Shown here piece after piece: positions 52,718 to 60,576 of a stretch of 64,000 nt of DNA (its first letter is position 1; every line of letters begins with the position of its first letter). The stretch is from assembly GCA_035509275.1 (NCBI GenBank), contig DATJLU010000037.1:1-64000 (forward strand), read 5' to 3'. The position numbers and the translations under genes are program-made. This DNA is from DAHUYF01 sp035509275 (GTDB lineage Bacteria > Pseudomonadota > Alphaproteobacteria > ATCC43930 > CGMCC-115725). The notes beneath the pieces are model-generated. The model had not been told where the DNA came from. It worked only from the letters and a program-made list of their open reading frames with translations, and searched no databases.

Positions 52718-53335
52718 TCACCCGGCGCCATCGATCAGCCCCATGCCGTCGAGCAATTCCTGCGCGCCGATGATCGTCGTGGCGATCTGCGCCATCGACA
52801 GGCGCTTCTGCGTCGCCTGGCGGCGGATGAGCTCGTAGGCATCCGTCTCGGCCATCTGCTTTAGCGCCGCCAGGATCTTGACCGCCTTGTCGACATCGCG
52901 CCGCGCCTTCAGCGTCTCTTCCAGCTTGGCGATCTTGGCATCGAGGCGGCGCGTGTAGCCGTGCAGCGAGCGGGCGAGCACCATGGTCGAGAGGATGCCG
53001 AAGGACCGGATCGGCTTGGTGACAACGCCATGGGCATTGCTGTCGAGCAGCCGCTTCAGCACGGTCGGGTTCTCATACTCGACGATGGCGACGAAGGTCG
53101 GACCGCCATTGGCGGCGCAAGATCCGGCGATCTGGGGCTCGGAGGCCTCGACGAGCTGAAACACCGTATCGACGTCGCCCGGCCATTCGGCGGGTGGCGG
53201 CCACATGCCGCGCACATTGCAGCCGATGCGTTTCAGCTGGTCGATCAGTGCGTCGCCTTCGGCGTCGCGCGGATGCACGACCAGCACGCGCGCGCCGCGC
53301 AGTTCCTCGATCAGGCGGCGGACCGCAGGCTTCAT
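52718..53335 (-). CDS. amiR: AmiR-type antiterminator (ANTAR domain)
   Basis: A 205-residue protein. The N-terminal part (RVLVVHPRDAEGDALIDQLK, PTFVAIVEYENPTVLKRLLD) is a pseudo-receiver domain without the usual phospho-acceptor setting. The C-terminal part is a coiled coil followed by an ANTAR RNA-binding domain (MAETDAYELIRRQATQKRLS, MAQIATTII). AmiR binds leader RNA and lets RNA polymerase pass a terminator; such a terminator is visible at 52530-52578. ATG 53335 overlaps the amiC stop by four bases, as in the Pseudomonas amidase operon where AmiC holds AmiR inactive without ligand. Confidence 0.88.
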   Translation of the reverse strand: MKPAVRRLIEELRGARVLVVHPRDAEGDALIDQLKRIGCNVRGMWPPPAEWPGDVDTVFQLVEASEPQIAGSCAANGGPTFVAIVEYENPTVLKRLLDSNAHGVVTKPIRSFGILSTMVLARSLHGYTRRLDAKIAKLEETLKARRDVDKAVKILAALKQMAETDAYELIRRQATQKRLSMAQIATTIIGAQELLDGMGLIDGAG

Positions 53336-54510
53336 GGCGCCGCGATCTCCGCCTCGTCCGCCGCGCTGATCCAGCGCGCGCCAAGCGGCGAGAAGGCCAG
53401 ATAGGGATCGGGCTTCACGGTGGCCTTGGCCTGCCAGACGATATCGAAGCCGCCGCCGGCGCGCACGCGCCCGATGCGCGGCGTGAGCCAGGTGTGGTTG
53501 TTGTCGGGATCGATGCGGACCATGCCTTCCGGCGCCTCGAAGGAGAGGCCCAGCGCTGCCTCGACCAGCCGTTGCGTGTCGAGCGTGGCCGCCCGGGCCA
53601 GCGCCAGGGCGAAGAGATGGACCTGGGCATAGGCCACGGCGCTCCACATGCTGAGCGGGCGCTCCGGGCCGTAGGTACGGCGGAAGGCGTCGGCGAAGCG
53701 GCGATTGGCCTCGCCGTCGAGCGAGCCGAAATAGCTGGCAGCGGTGATATGGCCGGCGCAGAGCTCAGCCCCGATCTCGGCGACCTCGCCCTCGGCCATC
53801 GTCAGGCTGGCGATCGGCTGATGCGCCGGATCGAAGCCGCTCTCGCGGTAAAGCCGATAGAAACGCTGCGCCGAACGGCCCACCACGGTCGAGAAGACGA
53901 CATCGGGCGCGGCGTCGCGAATGCGCCCGAGCACCTCGCGCAATTGCGTGTCGCTGGCATCGAGCGGCAGGTAGAGCTCGCCCACGACCTGACCGCAGTA
54001 GCATTCGACGAGGTCGCGCATGATCCGGTTCGATTCACGCGGATAGACGTAGTCGGACCCGACCAGGAACAGGCGGCGCCCGACATTGCGGATCAGGAAT
54101 TCGGCCAGCGGGAAACTGTTCTGGTTCGGCGTGGCGCCGGTGTAGATGATGTTCGGCGAATACTCGAACCCCTCATAGAGCGAGGGATACCAGAGCAGCC
54201 CATTGCGGCGCTCGATCGCGGGCAGGACCGCTTTGCGCTGGGCCGAGGAGCTGCAACCGAAGATCACCGAGACGCCGTCCTCGGTCAGCATCTGCTCGGC
54301 CATCCGGCGATAGGTCTCGGCATCGGATCTCGGATCATAGGCCAGCACCTCGAGCGGGCGGCCCAGCACGCCACCTTCCTGGTTGATCTCCTGGATGGCG
54401 AGCGCGGTGCCGAGAAAATGCTCGGTCTCCGTGACATGGGTGAGGCCGCTGCGCGAAAAGAGGACGCCGATCCGCCACGGCTCGACGGCCGGCGCTATGG
54501 GAAGCACCAT
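53332..54510 (-). CDS. amiC: AmiC-type amide sensor, negative regulator of AmiR
   Basis: A 392-residue type I periplasmic-binding-protein fold without a signal peptide, so cytoplasmic. WRIGVLFSRSGLTHVTETEH and PSLYEGFEYSPNIIYTGATP match AmiC-type sensors; ETEHFLGTALAIQEINQEGG is a family hallmark. It should bind the inducing amide and release AmiR. It is related to the transported-ligand binding protein at 50371, as expected when both recognise the same compound. It is divergent from the oxygenase gene at 54673. Confidence 0.88.
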   Translation of the reverse strand: MVLPIAPAVEPWRIGVLFSRSGLTHVTETEHFLGTALAIQEINQEGGVLGRPLEVLAYDPRSDAETYRRMAEQMLTEDGVSVIFGCSSSAQRKAVLPAIERRNGLLWYPSLYEGFEYSPNIIYTGATPNQNSFPLAEFLIRNVGRRLFLVGSDYVYPRESNRIMRDLVECYCGQVVGELYLPLDASDTQLREVLGRIRDAAPDVVFSTVVGRSAQRFYRLYRESGFDPAHQPIASLTMAEGEVAEIGAELCAGHITAASYFGSLDGEANRRFADAFRRTYGPERPLSMWSAVAYAQVHLFALALARAATLDTQRLVEAALGLSFEAPEGMVRIDPDNNHTWLTPRIGRVRAGGGFDIVWQAKATVKPDPYLAFSPLGARWISAADEAEIAAP

Positions 54511-54672
54511 GGATCGCTCTGTATGGGATCAAGCCTAAATCGCACCATAACAATCGGCGTCAGGAATGAATAGGGCTGGCTTTGGGCGGCCGAGCAACGG
54601 CATCCGGAATCGCTACGGATTGGACAGAATGGCACTCGCATTGCATGCTTTCGCAATGTTGGGAGGACCAGC

Positions 54673-55650
54673 ATGACCGCCATACCGATCATTCGCTTGG
54701 CACAGAGTCTGGAGGGCCCGGCAGAGTTCGACGCTTGCGCGCGCGCCATCGCCGCGGCCTGCGAGCGTTCGGGATTTTTTGGCATCGAAGATCACGGCGT
54801 TCCGCGGGTGGTGATCGAGCGGACCCTGGCCGCAGCGAGAGGTTTCTTCGCGCAGCCGATCGAGCGCAAGCACCTGGTACGGCGCGAGCGGCCGGAGCTC
54901 AATCGCGCCTATATCGGCTTCGGCGCCGAGACGCTGGCCCGACTGGCGGGGCGCGAAACGCCGCCCGACGCGAAAGAAGTCTATACCGTGGGGCCAGAAG
55001 GCTACCCGGAAGACGAATATCACACCTGCGCGGCCGCACGCCCGCACTGGGGACCCAACCGCTGGCCGGCCGAACCAGCGGGCTTTCGCGCTGATGTGCT
55101 GGCCTATTGGGAGCAGATGCAAGGTTTGAAACTGCGGCTCACGCGCCTTTTTGCGCATGTGCTGGGTGTCGACGAGAACTACTTCCCCAGGCGCATGGCA
55201 CGCAGCCCGGACCAATTGCGGTTGATACACTATCCTGCGCTCACCCAGGCTTGCGCGCCCGGCCAATTGCGCGCGGGCGAGCATACCGACCTCGGCTTCC
55301 TGACGGCGGTGTACAGCGACAACAACGCGCTGGGCGGGCTGGAAGTGCGCGACCGGAACGGCGATTGGGTCGCCGCTCCGAACTTCGACGGCTTCATGGT
55401 CAATATCGGCGATACGCTGATGCGCTGGTGCAATAACCGCTGGAAGTCGACGCCGCATCGCGTGGTCAATCCGCCGATCACCCTCGCGGGCAGTGACCGG
55501 ATCTCGTTGGCGTTCTTTGCGATCCCTGACTACGACACGACGATCGCGTGCCTGCCCTCGTGCATCGACAGCGCGCACCCGCCGCTCTATCCGCCGGTGA
55601 CGATGGGCGAATACCGGGCGCAGCGCTTCGCAAACACCGCCAACGCGTAA
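54673..55650 (+). CDS. 2-oxoglutarate/Fe(II) oxygenase, isopenicillin-N-synthase-like
   Basis: A 325-residue non-haem iron oxygenase. The iron ligands are His204, Asp206 (HTDLGFLTAVYSDNN) and His262 (STPHRVVNPP); Arg276 and Ser278 (RISLAFF) bind the co-substrate. The N-terminal IPIIRLAQ and SGFFGIEDHGVP are typical of the family. GGGAGGA stands just before ATG 54673. Substrate is unknown. It is transcribed away from amiC and followed by tRNA-Gly on the other strand. Confidence 0.88.
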   Translation: MTAIPIIRLAQSLEGPAEFDACARAIAAACERSGFFGIEDHGVPRVVIERTLAAARGFFAQPIERKHLVRRERPELNRAYIGFGAETLARLAGRETPPDAKEVYTVGPEGYPEDEYHTCAAARPHWGPNRWPAEPAGFRADVLAYWEQMQGLKLRLTRLFAHVLGVDENYFPRRMARSPDQLRLIHYPALTQACAPGQLRAGEHTDLGFLTAVYSDNNALGGLEVRDRNGDWVAAPNFDGFMVNIGDTLMRWCNNRWKSTPHRVVNPPITLAGSDRISLAFFAIPDYDTTIACLPSCIDSAHPPLYPPVTMGEYRAQRFANTANA

Positions 55651-55693
55651 CAGGGCAGCTGGGGCGCGATACGCCATCGCAATTGAACAAGAT

Positions 55694-55767
55694 TGGAGCG
55701 GGTGAAGGGAATCGAACCCTCGTCGTAAGCTTGGGAAGCTTCTGCTCTACCATTGAGCTACACCCGC
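55694..55767 (-). tRNA. tRNA-Gly (anticodon CCC)
   Basis: A complete cloverleaf of 74 bases with encoded CCA (55696-55694). The acceptor stem is GCGGGTG/CACCCGC, the D-arm GCTC/GAGC, and the anticodon loop TTCCCAA with anticodon CCC. The T-loop is TTCGATT. The layout matches the enterobacterial glyU type. Confidence 0.93.
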
Positions 55768-55804
55768 ATCCCGGCATGACTTTAGGCGAAGCGGGGGGCG
55801 GTCT

Positions 55805-56674
55805 TCAAGCGCCGGCGCGGTCGACGGCGTCAAGCCGCCCGAGGAGGGTGCGGTCGAAGGCCTCGGCCGCCTCATACATCACCCAATGGCCGGCGCCGGG
55901 AACGATCTCGAAGAAGGCGTCGGGCTGCGCCCGGCGCAGCAGGTCGCGGCGATCCTCGACCCAGGGATAGGCGGTGACGTCACGCTCGCCCCAGATGCCG
56001 CCGATTGGCGCGACGATGCGCGGCAGCACCGGGCCGAGCAGGTTCTGCGGCGCGAAGACGCGGCTCTTGATGCGCGCCCGCGCCACATTCTCGACCTGGA
56101 GCCGGACGGCGAGGTCGTCGATGCGGCTCGTATCGGCGAACATCAGGATGCCGAGATTGACGCGCTGCAGCGCCGCCACATCGGCCGCGCTCATGCCGCG
56201 CCGCGGCGGCCGCATCGGCGTCATCGGCACGCGGCGCAGCCCCATGCTGGCGGAGCCCACGAAGGTCATCGAGCGGAGCTGCGCGCCGCGCGCCGCCGCG
56301 ACGAGGCCGCCGAGCATGGAGCCGAAGGAGAAGCCGACGAGATGAAAGCGCTCGCCGCCCGGCAGCACCGTGTCGATGCCGCGGCCGATGATCTCGGCAA
56401 GACCATCGGGGGTCACGGGCGGCGGCGGCGAAGCGGAATCGCCCAAGCCCGGCAGATCGGCAGCGATGACGCGATACCGTCCGGCGAGCGCATCGATGTT
56501 GCGCAGCCAATGCGTCCAGGAGCCGTAACCGCCGTGCAGCAGCACCAGCGGCGCACCCTCGCCCCAGCAGTGCCAGACCATGCTGCCTTCGCCGCACGGC
56601 GACCGCAGCACCAGCGCTGCTTTCTCCAGGCGCTCGAGCAGCGCCGGGGATGGGCTCATCTCTCGCGACGACAT
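55805..56674 (-). CDS. Alpha/beta hydrolase
   Basis: A 289-residue hydrolase. LVLLHGGYGSWTHWLRNIDA holds the oxyanion region, LVGFSFGSMLGGLVAA places the nucleophile at Ser116, and VPGAGHWVMYEAAEAFDR supplies the histidine near 267. It resembles the MhpC/haloperoxidase-like group acting on small esters or carbon-carbon bonds; substrate unknown. ATG 56674 is taken; M6 would be an alternative. It is divergent from apaG. Confidence 0.85.
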   Translation of the reverse strand: MSSREMSPSPALLERLEKAALVLRSPCGEGSMVWHCWGEGAPLVLLHGGYGSWTHWLRNIDALAGRYRVIAADLPGLGDSASPPPPVTPDGLAEIIGRGIDTVLPGGERFHLVGFSFGSMLGGLVAAARGAQLRSMTFVGSASMGLRRVPMTPMRPPRRGMSAADVAALQRVNLGILMFADTSRIDDLAVRLQVENVARARIKSRVFAPQNLLGPVLPRIVAPIGGIWGERDVTAYPWVEDRRDLLRRAQPDAFFEIVPGAGHWVMYEAAEAFDRTLLGRLDAVDRAGA

Positions 56675-56777
56675 GGGCTTCGCCGGCTCCTCGCGCTGAT
56701 TTCAGGCGGCAGCAGACTTACCGGGGAGCGCGGCGAAAGCCAAGCCCGGCCCCGCCGTACCGGCACGGCGCCGCGGC

Positions 56778-56805
56778 TTGACGCGCCTCAAGGGCGGTAC
56801 AAAAT
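56778..56805 (+). promoter_or_regulatory. Possible promoter of apaG
   Basis: TTGACG (56778-56783), a 16-base spacer and CAAAAT (56800-56805) lie about 30 bases before the apaG start. The -10 match is modest. Confidence 0.35.
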
Positions 56806-56835
56806 GGAGACTCCGGGGTTGTGCGGGGTCCGATC

Positions 56836-57228
56836 ATGTATGCTGAAACGACCCGATCGATCAAGGTTACGGTTAAGCCCTTTTACCTCGAGGACCAGTC
56901 TTCCCCCGGCGAGAACCACTATGTATGGGCCTATCACGTGCGCATCGAGAATCAAGGTCAGGAAACCGTGCAGCTGCGCCGGCGCCATTGGCGCATCACC
57001 GATGGGCTGGGCCGCGTGCAGGAAGTGCGCGGCCCCGGGGTCGTCGGCGAGCAGCCCGTGCTGCAGCCCGGCGAGAGCTACGAATACACCAGCGGCACGC
57101 CGCTCAGCACGCCGTCCGGCATCATGGTCGGCAGCTACGAGATGGAAACCGATCGCGGCGAGAGCTTCGCCGTGGCGATCCCCGCCTTCTCGCTCGACAG
57201 CCCGCATCAATCGATCCGGCTGAACTGA
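56836..57228 (+). CDS. apaG: ApaG protein
   Basis: A 130-residue protein matching ApaG along its whole length: SIKVTVKPFYLEDQSSPGEN, VWAYHVRIENQGQETVQLRR, HWRITDGLGRVQEVRGPGVV and YTSGTPLSTPSGIMVGSYEM. ApaG has a fibronectin-III-like fold; its role is obscure, and it is linked to magnesium, cobalt and diadenosine-tetraphosphate phenotypes in enterobacteria. ATG 56836 gives the usual length; GTG 56821 would add five residues. It is followed 35 bases later by folE. Confidence 0.95.
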   Translation: MYAETTRSIKVTVKPFYLEDQSSPGENHYVWAYHVRIENQGQETVQLRRRHWRITDGLGRVQEVRGPGVVGEQPVLQPGESYEYTSGTPLSTPSGIMVGSYEMETDRGESFAVAIPAFSLDSPHQSIRLN

Positions 57229-57263
57229 CCGCCGGCCTCGCAGATCCTCTGGAGCATCCCGAC

Positions 57264-57923
57264 ATGGCGTCGAAACCCGAATTGCGGCCCGTTTCCCCGA
57301 AATCCGCCGCCGCGCGCAACGGCGCGGCGCGGCGCCCGTCGCGCGCGGAAGCGGAAGCGGCGGTGAAAACGCTGATCGAATGGGCGGGCGACGATCCCGC
57401 GCGCGAAGGCCTCAAAGGCACGCCGGCGCGGTTGACGCGCGCCTTCGAAGAGTATTTTTCCGGCTACGACACCGACCCGGTCGAGCTGCTGCAGCGCACC
57501 TTCGAAGAGACCGACGGCTATGACGAGATGGTGGTGCTGCGCGATATCCGCTTCGAGAGCCATTGCGAGCATCACCTCGCGCCGATCATCGGCAAGGCGC
57601 ATGTCGCCTATCTGCCGCAGAAGCGCGTCGTCGGCATCTCCAAGCTCGCGCGGCTCGTCGAGGTCTATGCCAAGCGCCTCCAGATCCAGGAGAAGATGAC
57701 GGCACAGATCGCCAACACGCTCGACGAGGTGCTGCAGCCCAAAGGCGTCGCCGTCGTCATCGAAGCGGCGCATCAATGCATGACGACGCGCGGCGTGCAC
57801 AAGCCCGGCGTCGCCATGGTGACCTCGCGCATGCTCGGCGCGTTCCGCACCGACGCCTCCACCCGCCGCGAATTCCTCGCCATCATCGGCCAGCCGGCGG
57901 GCGGGCCGTTGGTCAACGTCTAG
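57264..57923 (+). CDS. folE: GTP cyclohydrolase I
   Basis: A 219-residue enzyme that converts GTP to dihydroneopterin triphosphate, the first step of folate and pterin synthesis. FESHCEHHLAPIIG provides Cys101 and His104 and HQCMTTRGVHK provides Cys172, the zinc ligands. TPARLTRAFEEYFSGY and LPQKRVVGISKLARLVEVYA are family hallmarks. ATG 57264 follows CTGGAG. The first 25 residues are a variable, charged extension. A repeat with inverted parts follows the stop. Confidence 0.96.
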   Translation: MASKPELRPVSPKSAAARNGAARRPSRAEAEAAVKTLIEWAGDDPAREGLKGTPARLTRAFEEYFSGYDTDPVELLQRTFEETDGYDEMVVLRDIRFESHCEHHLAPIIGKAHVAYLPQKRVVGISKLARLVEVYAKRLQIQEKMTAQIANTLDEVLQPKGVAVVIEAAHQCMTTRGVHKPGVAMVTSRMLGAFRTDASTRREFLAIIGQPAGGPLVNV

Positions 57924-57929
57924 TTCTCA

Positions 57930-57995
57930 GTCGTCAGTTTTCAGTTATCAGTAGGCTGCGGCCAGACTGAAAACTGACAACTGACCACTGACGAC
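57930..57995. terminator. Inverted-repeat region between convergent genes
   Basis: GTCGTCAGT (57930-57938) pairs with ACTGACGAC (57987-57995), and CAGTTTTCAGT (57935-57945) pairs with ACTGAAAACTG (57966-57976). The left arms overlap, so two alternative stems exist. TCAGTT-like units also recur as direct repeats. It separates folE and the lipoprotein gene and probably ends both transcripts. Confidence 0.5.
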
Positions 57996-57998
57996 TTT

Positions 57999-58598
57999 CT
58001 ACTGAAAATACCCGCCGAAATGGGCGCTGATCTCGGTGCTCATCTGGTGGTCGAAATCGGTCATCATCTGCTTGGTCATGTCGTACCAGGTCTTGTCGCG
58101 GTCGTTGGGCGTGATGCCTTCGAGCACGCTTTGCGAGCGCGTCACCTTGACCGAGACGCTGCGCACCGGCAAGCCGCGGTCGTCGACGATGTCGAGATGC
58201 GCCGCGATGCTGGCGTCATAGCGCTCCGCCGGCTCGGTGGTGAAAGCGGCGGTGATGCCCTCGGTCTTCTTCTTGAGCTCGACCTCGACGACCGACGCAT
58301 CGGTGATGACGAAGCGGGCATGGGCATTGCTGCCGCCGGCGGCGACCAGCCGGTCATGCGCCCAGTTCTCCAGCGCCCGCTCCGGCGGGATGGGGAAGAG
58401 ATGCTCGACATGCGGCGGCTGGTAGCTCGGCTGGAAATTGGTCTGCACCTCGACATTCGAGACGGCAAGCCGGATCGGCGGCTCGCCGGTGAAGTGGATG
58501 TCGGGGAAGGTCGGCGGCGGCGGCGGCGATGTGCAGGCGGCGAGCGTACCGGCGAGCGCGCAGGCGATGACGAGAAGGTGCAAGGAACGAAGCTGCAT
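57999..58598 (-). CDS. Lipoprotein of unknown function
   Basis: A 199-residue protein with a lipoprotein signal: LLVIACALAGTLAACTS, with the lipidated Cys at about residue 22 in LAAC. A proline-rich linker (SPPPPPTFPDIHF) follows, then a mixed domain with VSNVEVQTNFQPSYQPPHVE, ELKKKTEGITAAFTTEPAER and ITPNDRDKTWYDMTKQMMTD. It is probably anchored in the outer membrane. Homologues are found next to hslO in related genomes as far as I recall, without known role. Confidence 0.78.
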   Translation of the reverse strand: MQLRSLHLLVIACALAGTLAACTSPPPPPTFPDIHFTGEPPIRLAVSNVEVQTNFQPSYQPPHVEHLFPIPPERALENWAHDRLVAAGGSNAHARFVITDASVVEVELKKKTEGITAAFTTEPAERYDASIAAHLDIVDDRGLPVRSVSVKVTRSQSVLEGITPNDRDKTWYDMTKQMMTDFDHQMSTEISAHFGGYFQ

Positions 58599-58652
58599 GA
58601 AAATCCCCGACGGTCCCGACGAAGCGAGAGGCGGAGACTGGCATGAGCGGTT

Positions 58653-59576
58653 TCAGCTGTCCACCAGCGCGTTGATTGCCGCCTCGTCGAAGCCATAGGC
58701 GCTGCTGCAGAATTGGCAGGTGACGGTGATCCGCCCGTCCTGCTTCATCGCCGCGCGCTCCTCGGCGGGCAACAGGCGCAGCACCGCCTCGACGCGCTCG
58801 CGCGAGCAGCGGCAGCGCGCGGCGAGATCGTGGCGGCGATGGACGCGGACGCCGTCCTCGTGGAAGAGACGGAACAGCAGCGCCTCGGGCGCAAGCCTGG
58901 GATCGACCAGCTCGGCCGACGTGCTGGAGCTCATCAGGATGACGGCGCGGCGCCAGCCCTCCTCCGCCGCCTCGCGCCGCGGCGCCTCGCCTTCCGGCGG
59001 CAGGCGCTGCACCATGAGGCTGCCGCCGCGCCAGCGCGGCACACCCTCGGCGTCGGGGAGGCGCGCCACCGCCACTTTGAGCCCGGCCTCGACCTGCTCC
59101 GACTGGCGGAAATAGTGATGCGCGCAGGCGGCGAGGCTCGCCCCTTGCAGCTCGACGATGCCCTGGTAGCGGTCGGTATGCTCGCCCTGATCGACGGTGA
59201 AGGCGAGATAGCCCGCACCGAGGAGGCGCGGCACCGAGCCCCAGACCTCGCCATGCGCCATCGCCTTGGCGAGCTTTGCCTCGTCATATTGCGCGTAACC
59301 GCGCACCGCGCCGTTGCTGGCGATGTCGGCGACAAGGAGATGCACCGGCCCGTCGCCCTTGGTCTGGAGCGTAAACACGCCGTCATATTTGAGCGCGCCG
59401 GCGAGCGCCGCGGCGAGCGCGATCGCTTCGCCGAGGATCCCCGCCACCGGCTCGGGATAGGCATGGCGGGTCAGGATCTCGTCGAGCAGCGGCCCGAGCC
59501 GCACCAGCCGGCCGCGCAGCCCGAAAGGATCGATCTGGAAGGGCTGAACGAGATCGTCGGCGATCACACTCGGCAT
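58653..59576 (-). CDS. hslO: Hsp33 redox-regulated chaperone
   Basis: A 307-residue chaperone activated by oxidation. The C-terminal zinc/redox switch has the CxC and CxxC pairs (ARCRCSRERVEAVL and VTCQFCSSAYGF). The N-terminal domain has LAGALKYDGVFTLQTKGDGP and VHLLVADIASNGAVRGYAQY, family hallmarks. Start ATG 59576 has GAGG upstream; an earlier ATG at 59609 would add 11 residues. It follows argF on the same strand, a common alphaproteobacterial arrangement. Confidence 0.94.
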   Translation of the reverse strand: MPSVIADDLVQPFQIDPFGLRGRLVRLGPLLDEILTRHAYPEPVAGILGEAIALAAALAGALKYDGVFTLQTKGDGPVHLLVADIASNGAVRGYAQYDEAKLAKAMAHGEVWGSVPRLLGAGYLAFTVDQGEHTDRYQGIVELQGASLAACAHHYFRQSEQVEAGLKVAVARLPDAEGVPRWRGGSLMVQRLPPEGEAPRREAAEEGWRRAVILMSSSTSAELVDPRLAPEALLFRLFHEDGVRVHRRHDLAARCRCSRERVEAVLRLLPAEERAAMKQDGRITVTCQFCSSAYGFDEAAINALVDS

Positions 59577-59646
59577 CGGCAACACCTCGCCGCGCGCACA
59601 CGCGGCCATTTTGGGGGTGGCGCCGGAAGAGCGGCTCGGCCGCCGC

Positions 59647-60576
59647 TCAGGCGAGGCACCAGGACAGGATGCCCTTCTGCGCGTGCAGCCGGTTCTCGGC
59701 CTCGTCCCACACCACCGATTGCGGGCCGTCGATGACGCCGGCGGTGACTTCCTCGCCGCGCTTGGCCGGCAGGCAGTGCATGAAGACGGCGCCGGGCTTC
59801 GCCTTCGCCATCAGCCGCTCATCGACGCGGTAGGGAGCCAGCATGTTGTGGCGATTGACGTTGGCTTCAACCCCCATCGACACCCAGGTGTCGGTGACGA
59901 CGCAATCGGCGCCGGCGACCGCGTCGTAGGGATCGGTGGTGAGGCGGACGCGGCCGCCCTGGGCGCGCGCCCAATCGAGCACGCGGCGCGGCGGCGCGAG
60001 CTCGGCAGGACAAGCGAGGCGGAGCTCGAAATCGAAGCGCGCCGCCGCCTGCATCCAGCTGACCGCGACATTGTTGCCATCGCCGCTCCAGGCGACAACG
60101 GCGCGGTCGAGCGGCCCTTTATGCTCCTCGAGCGTCATGACATCGGCCATGAGCTGGCAGGGATGGCTCGCATCGGTGAGGCCGTTGATCACCGGCACGG
60201 TGGCATGCTGCGCCAGCTCCTCGAGCTTTGCCGCCTGGGTGGTGCGGATCATGATCGCGTCGACATAGCGCGACAGCACGCGCGCCGTATCGGCGGCGGT
60301 CTCGCCGCGCGACAGCTGGCTGTCGCTGGCCGAGAGCACGATGCAGTCGCCGCCGAGCTGCTTCATCGCCACTTCGAAGGAGAGGCGGGTGCGCGTCGAG
60401 GGCTTCTCGAAGATCATCGCCAGCATCTTGCCGCTCAACGGCCGCGAGCGGTCGAGGCCGCGCTTGAAGGCGAAGCCGCGATCGAGAATGCGGCGCAGCT
60501 CGGCGGCGTCGACCCGGTCGAGATCGAGGAAATGCCGCGGCGTCGCCATGACCGGCGTGGCTCTTACTGCGGCCAT
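59647..60576 (-). CDS. argF: Ornithine carbamoyltransferase
   Basis: A 309-residue enzyme that makes citrulline from ornithine and carbamoyl phosphate in arginine synthesis. IFEKPSTRTRLSFEVA (STRTR at 60-64) binds carbamoyl phosphate, DASHPCQLMADVMTL and VFMHCLPAKRGEEV are the other conserved motifs. ATG 60576 has GGAG ten bases upstream and overlaps the argD stop by 13 bases; ATG 60549 is a shorter option. It lies in an argD-argF-hslO block. Confidence 0.96.
   Translation of the reverse strand: MAAVRATPVMATPRHFLDLDRVDAAELRRILDRGFAFKRGLDRSRPLSGKMLAMIFEKPSTRTRLSFEVAMKQLGGDCIVLSASDSQLSRGETAADTARVLSRYVDAIMIRTTQAAKLEELAQHATVPVINGLTDASHPCQLMADVMTLEEHKGPLDRAVVAWSGDGNNVAVSWMQAAARFDFELRLACPAELAPPRRVLDWARAQGGRVRLTTDPYDAVAGADCVVTDTWVSMGVEANVNRHNMLAPYRVDERLMAKAKPGAVFMHCLPAKRGEEVTAGVIDGPQSVVWDEAENRLHAQKGILSWCLA

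Noticed and set aside
53194..54573. A 459-codon plus-strand frame opposite amiC.
   Set aside because: Antisense shadow; amiC and amiR are well supported and overlap as in known operons.
55698..55767. A G27-A43 mismatch at the base of the tRNA-Gly anticodon stem as a sign of a degraded tRNA.
   Set aside because: All other stems, the T-loop and the encoded CCA are intact, and the same layout is common in alphaproteobacteria as far as I recall.
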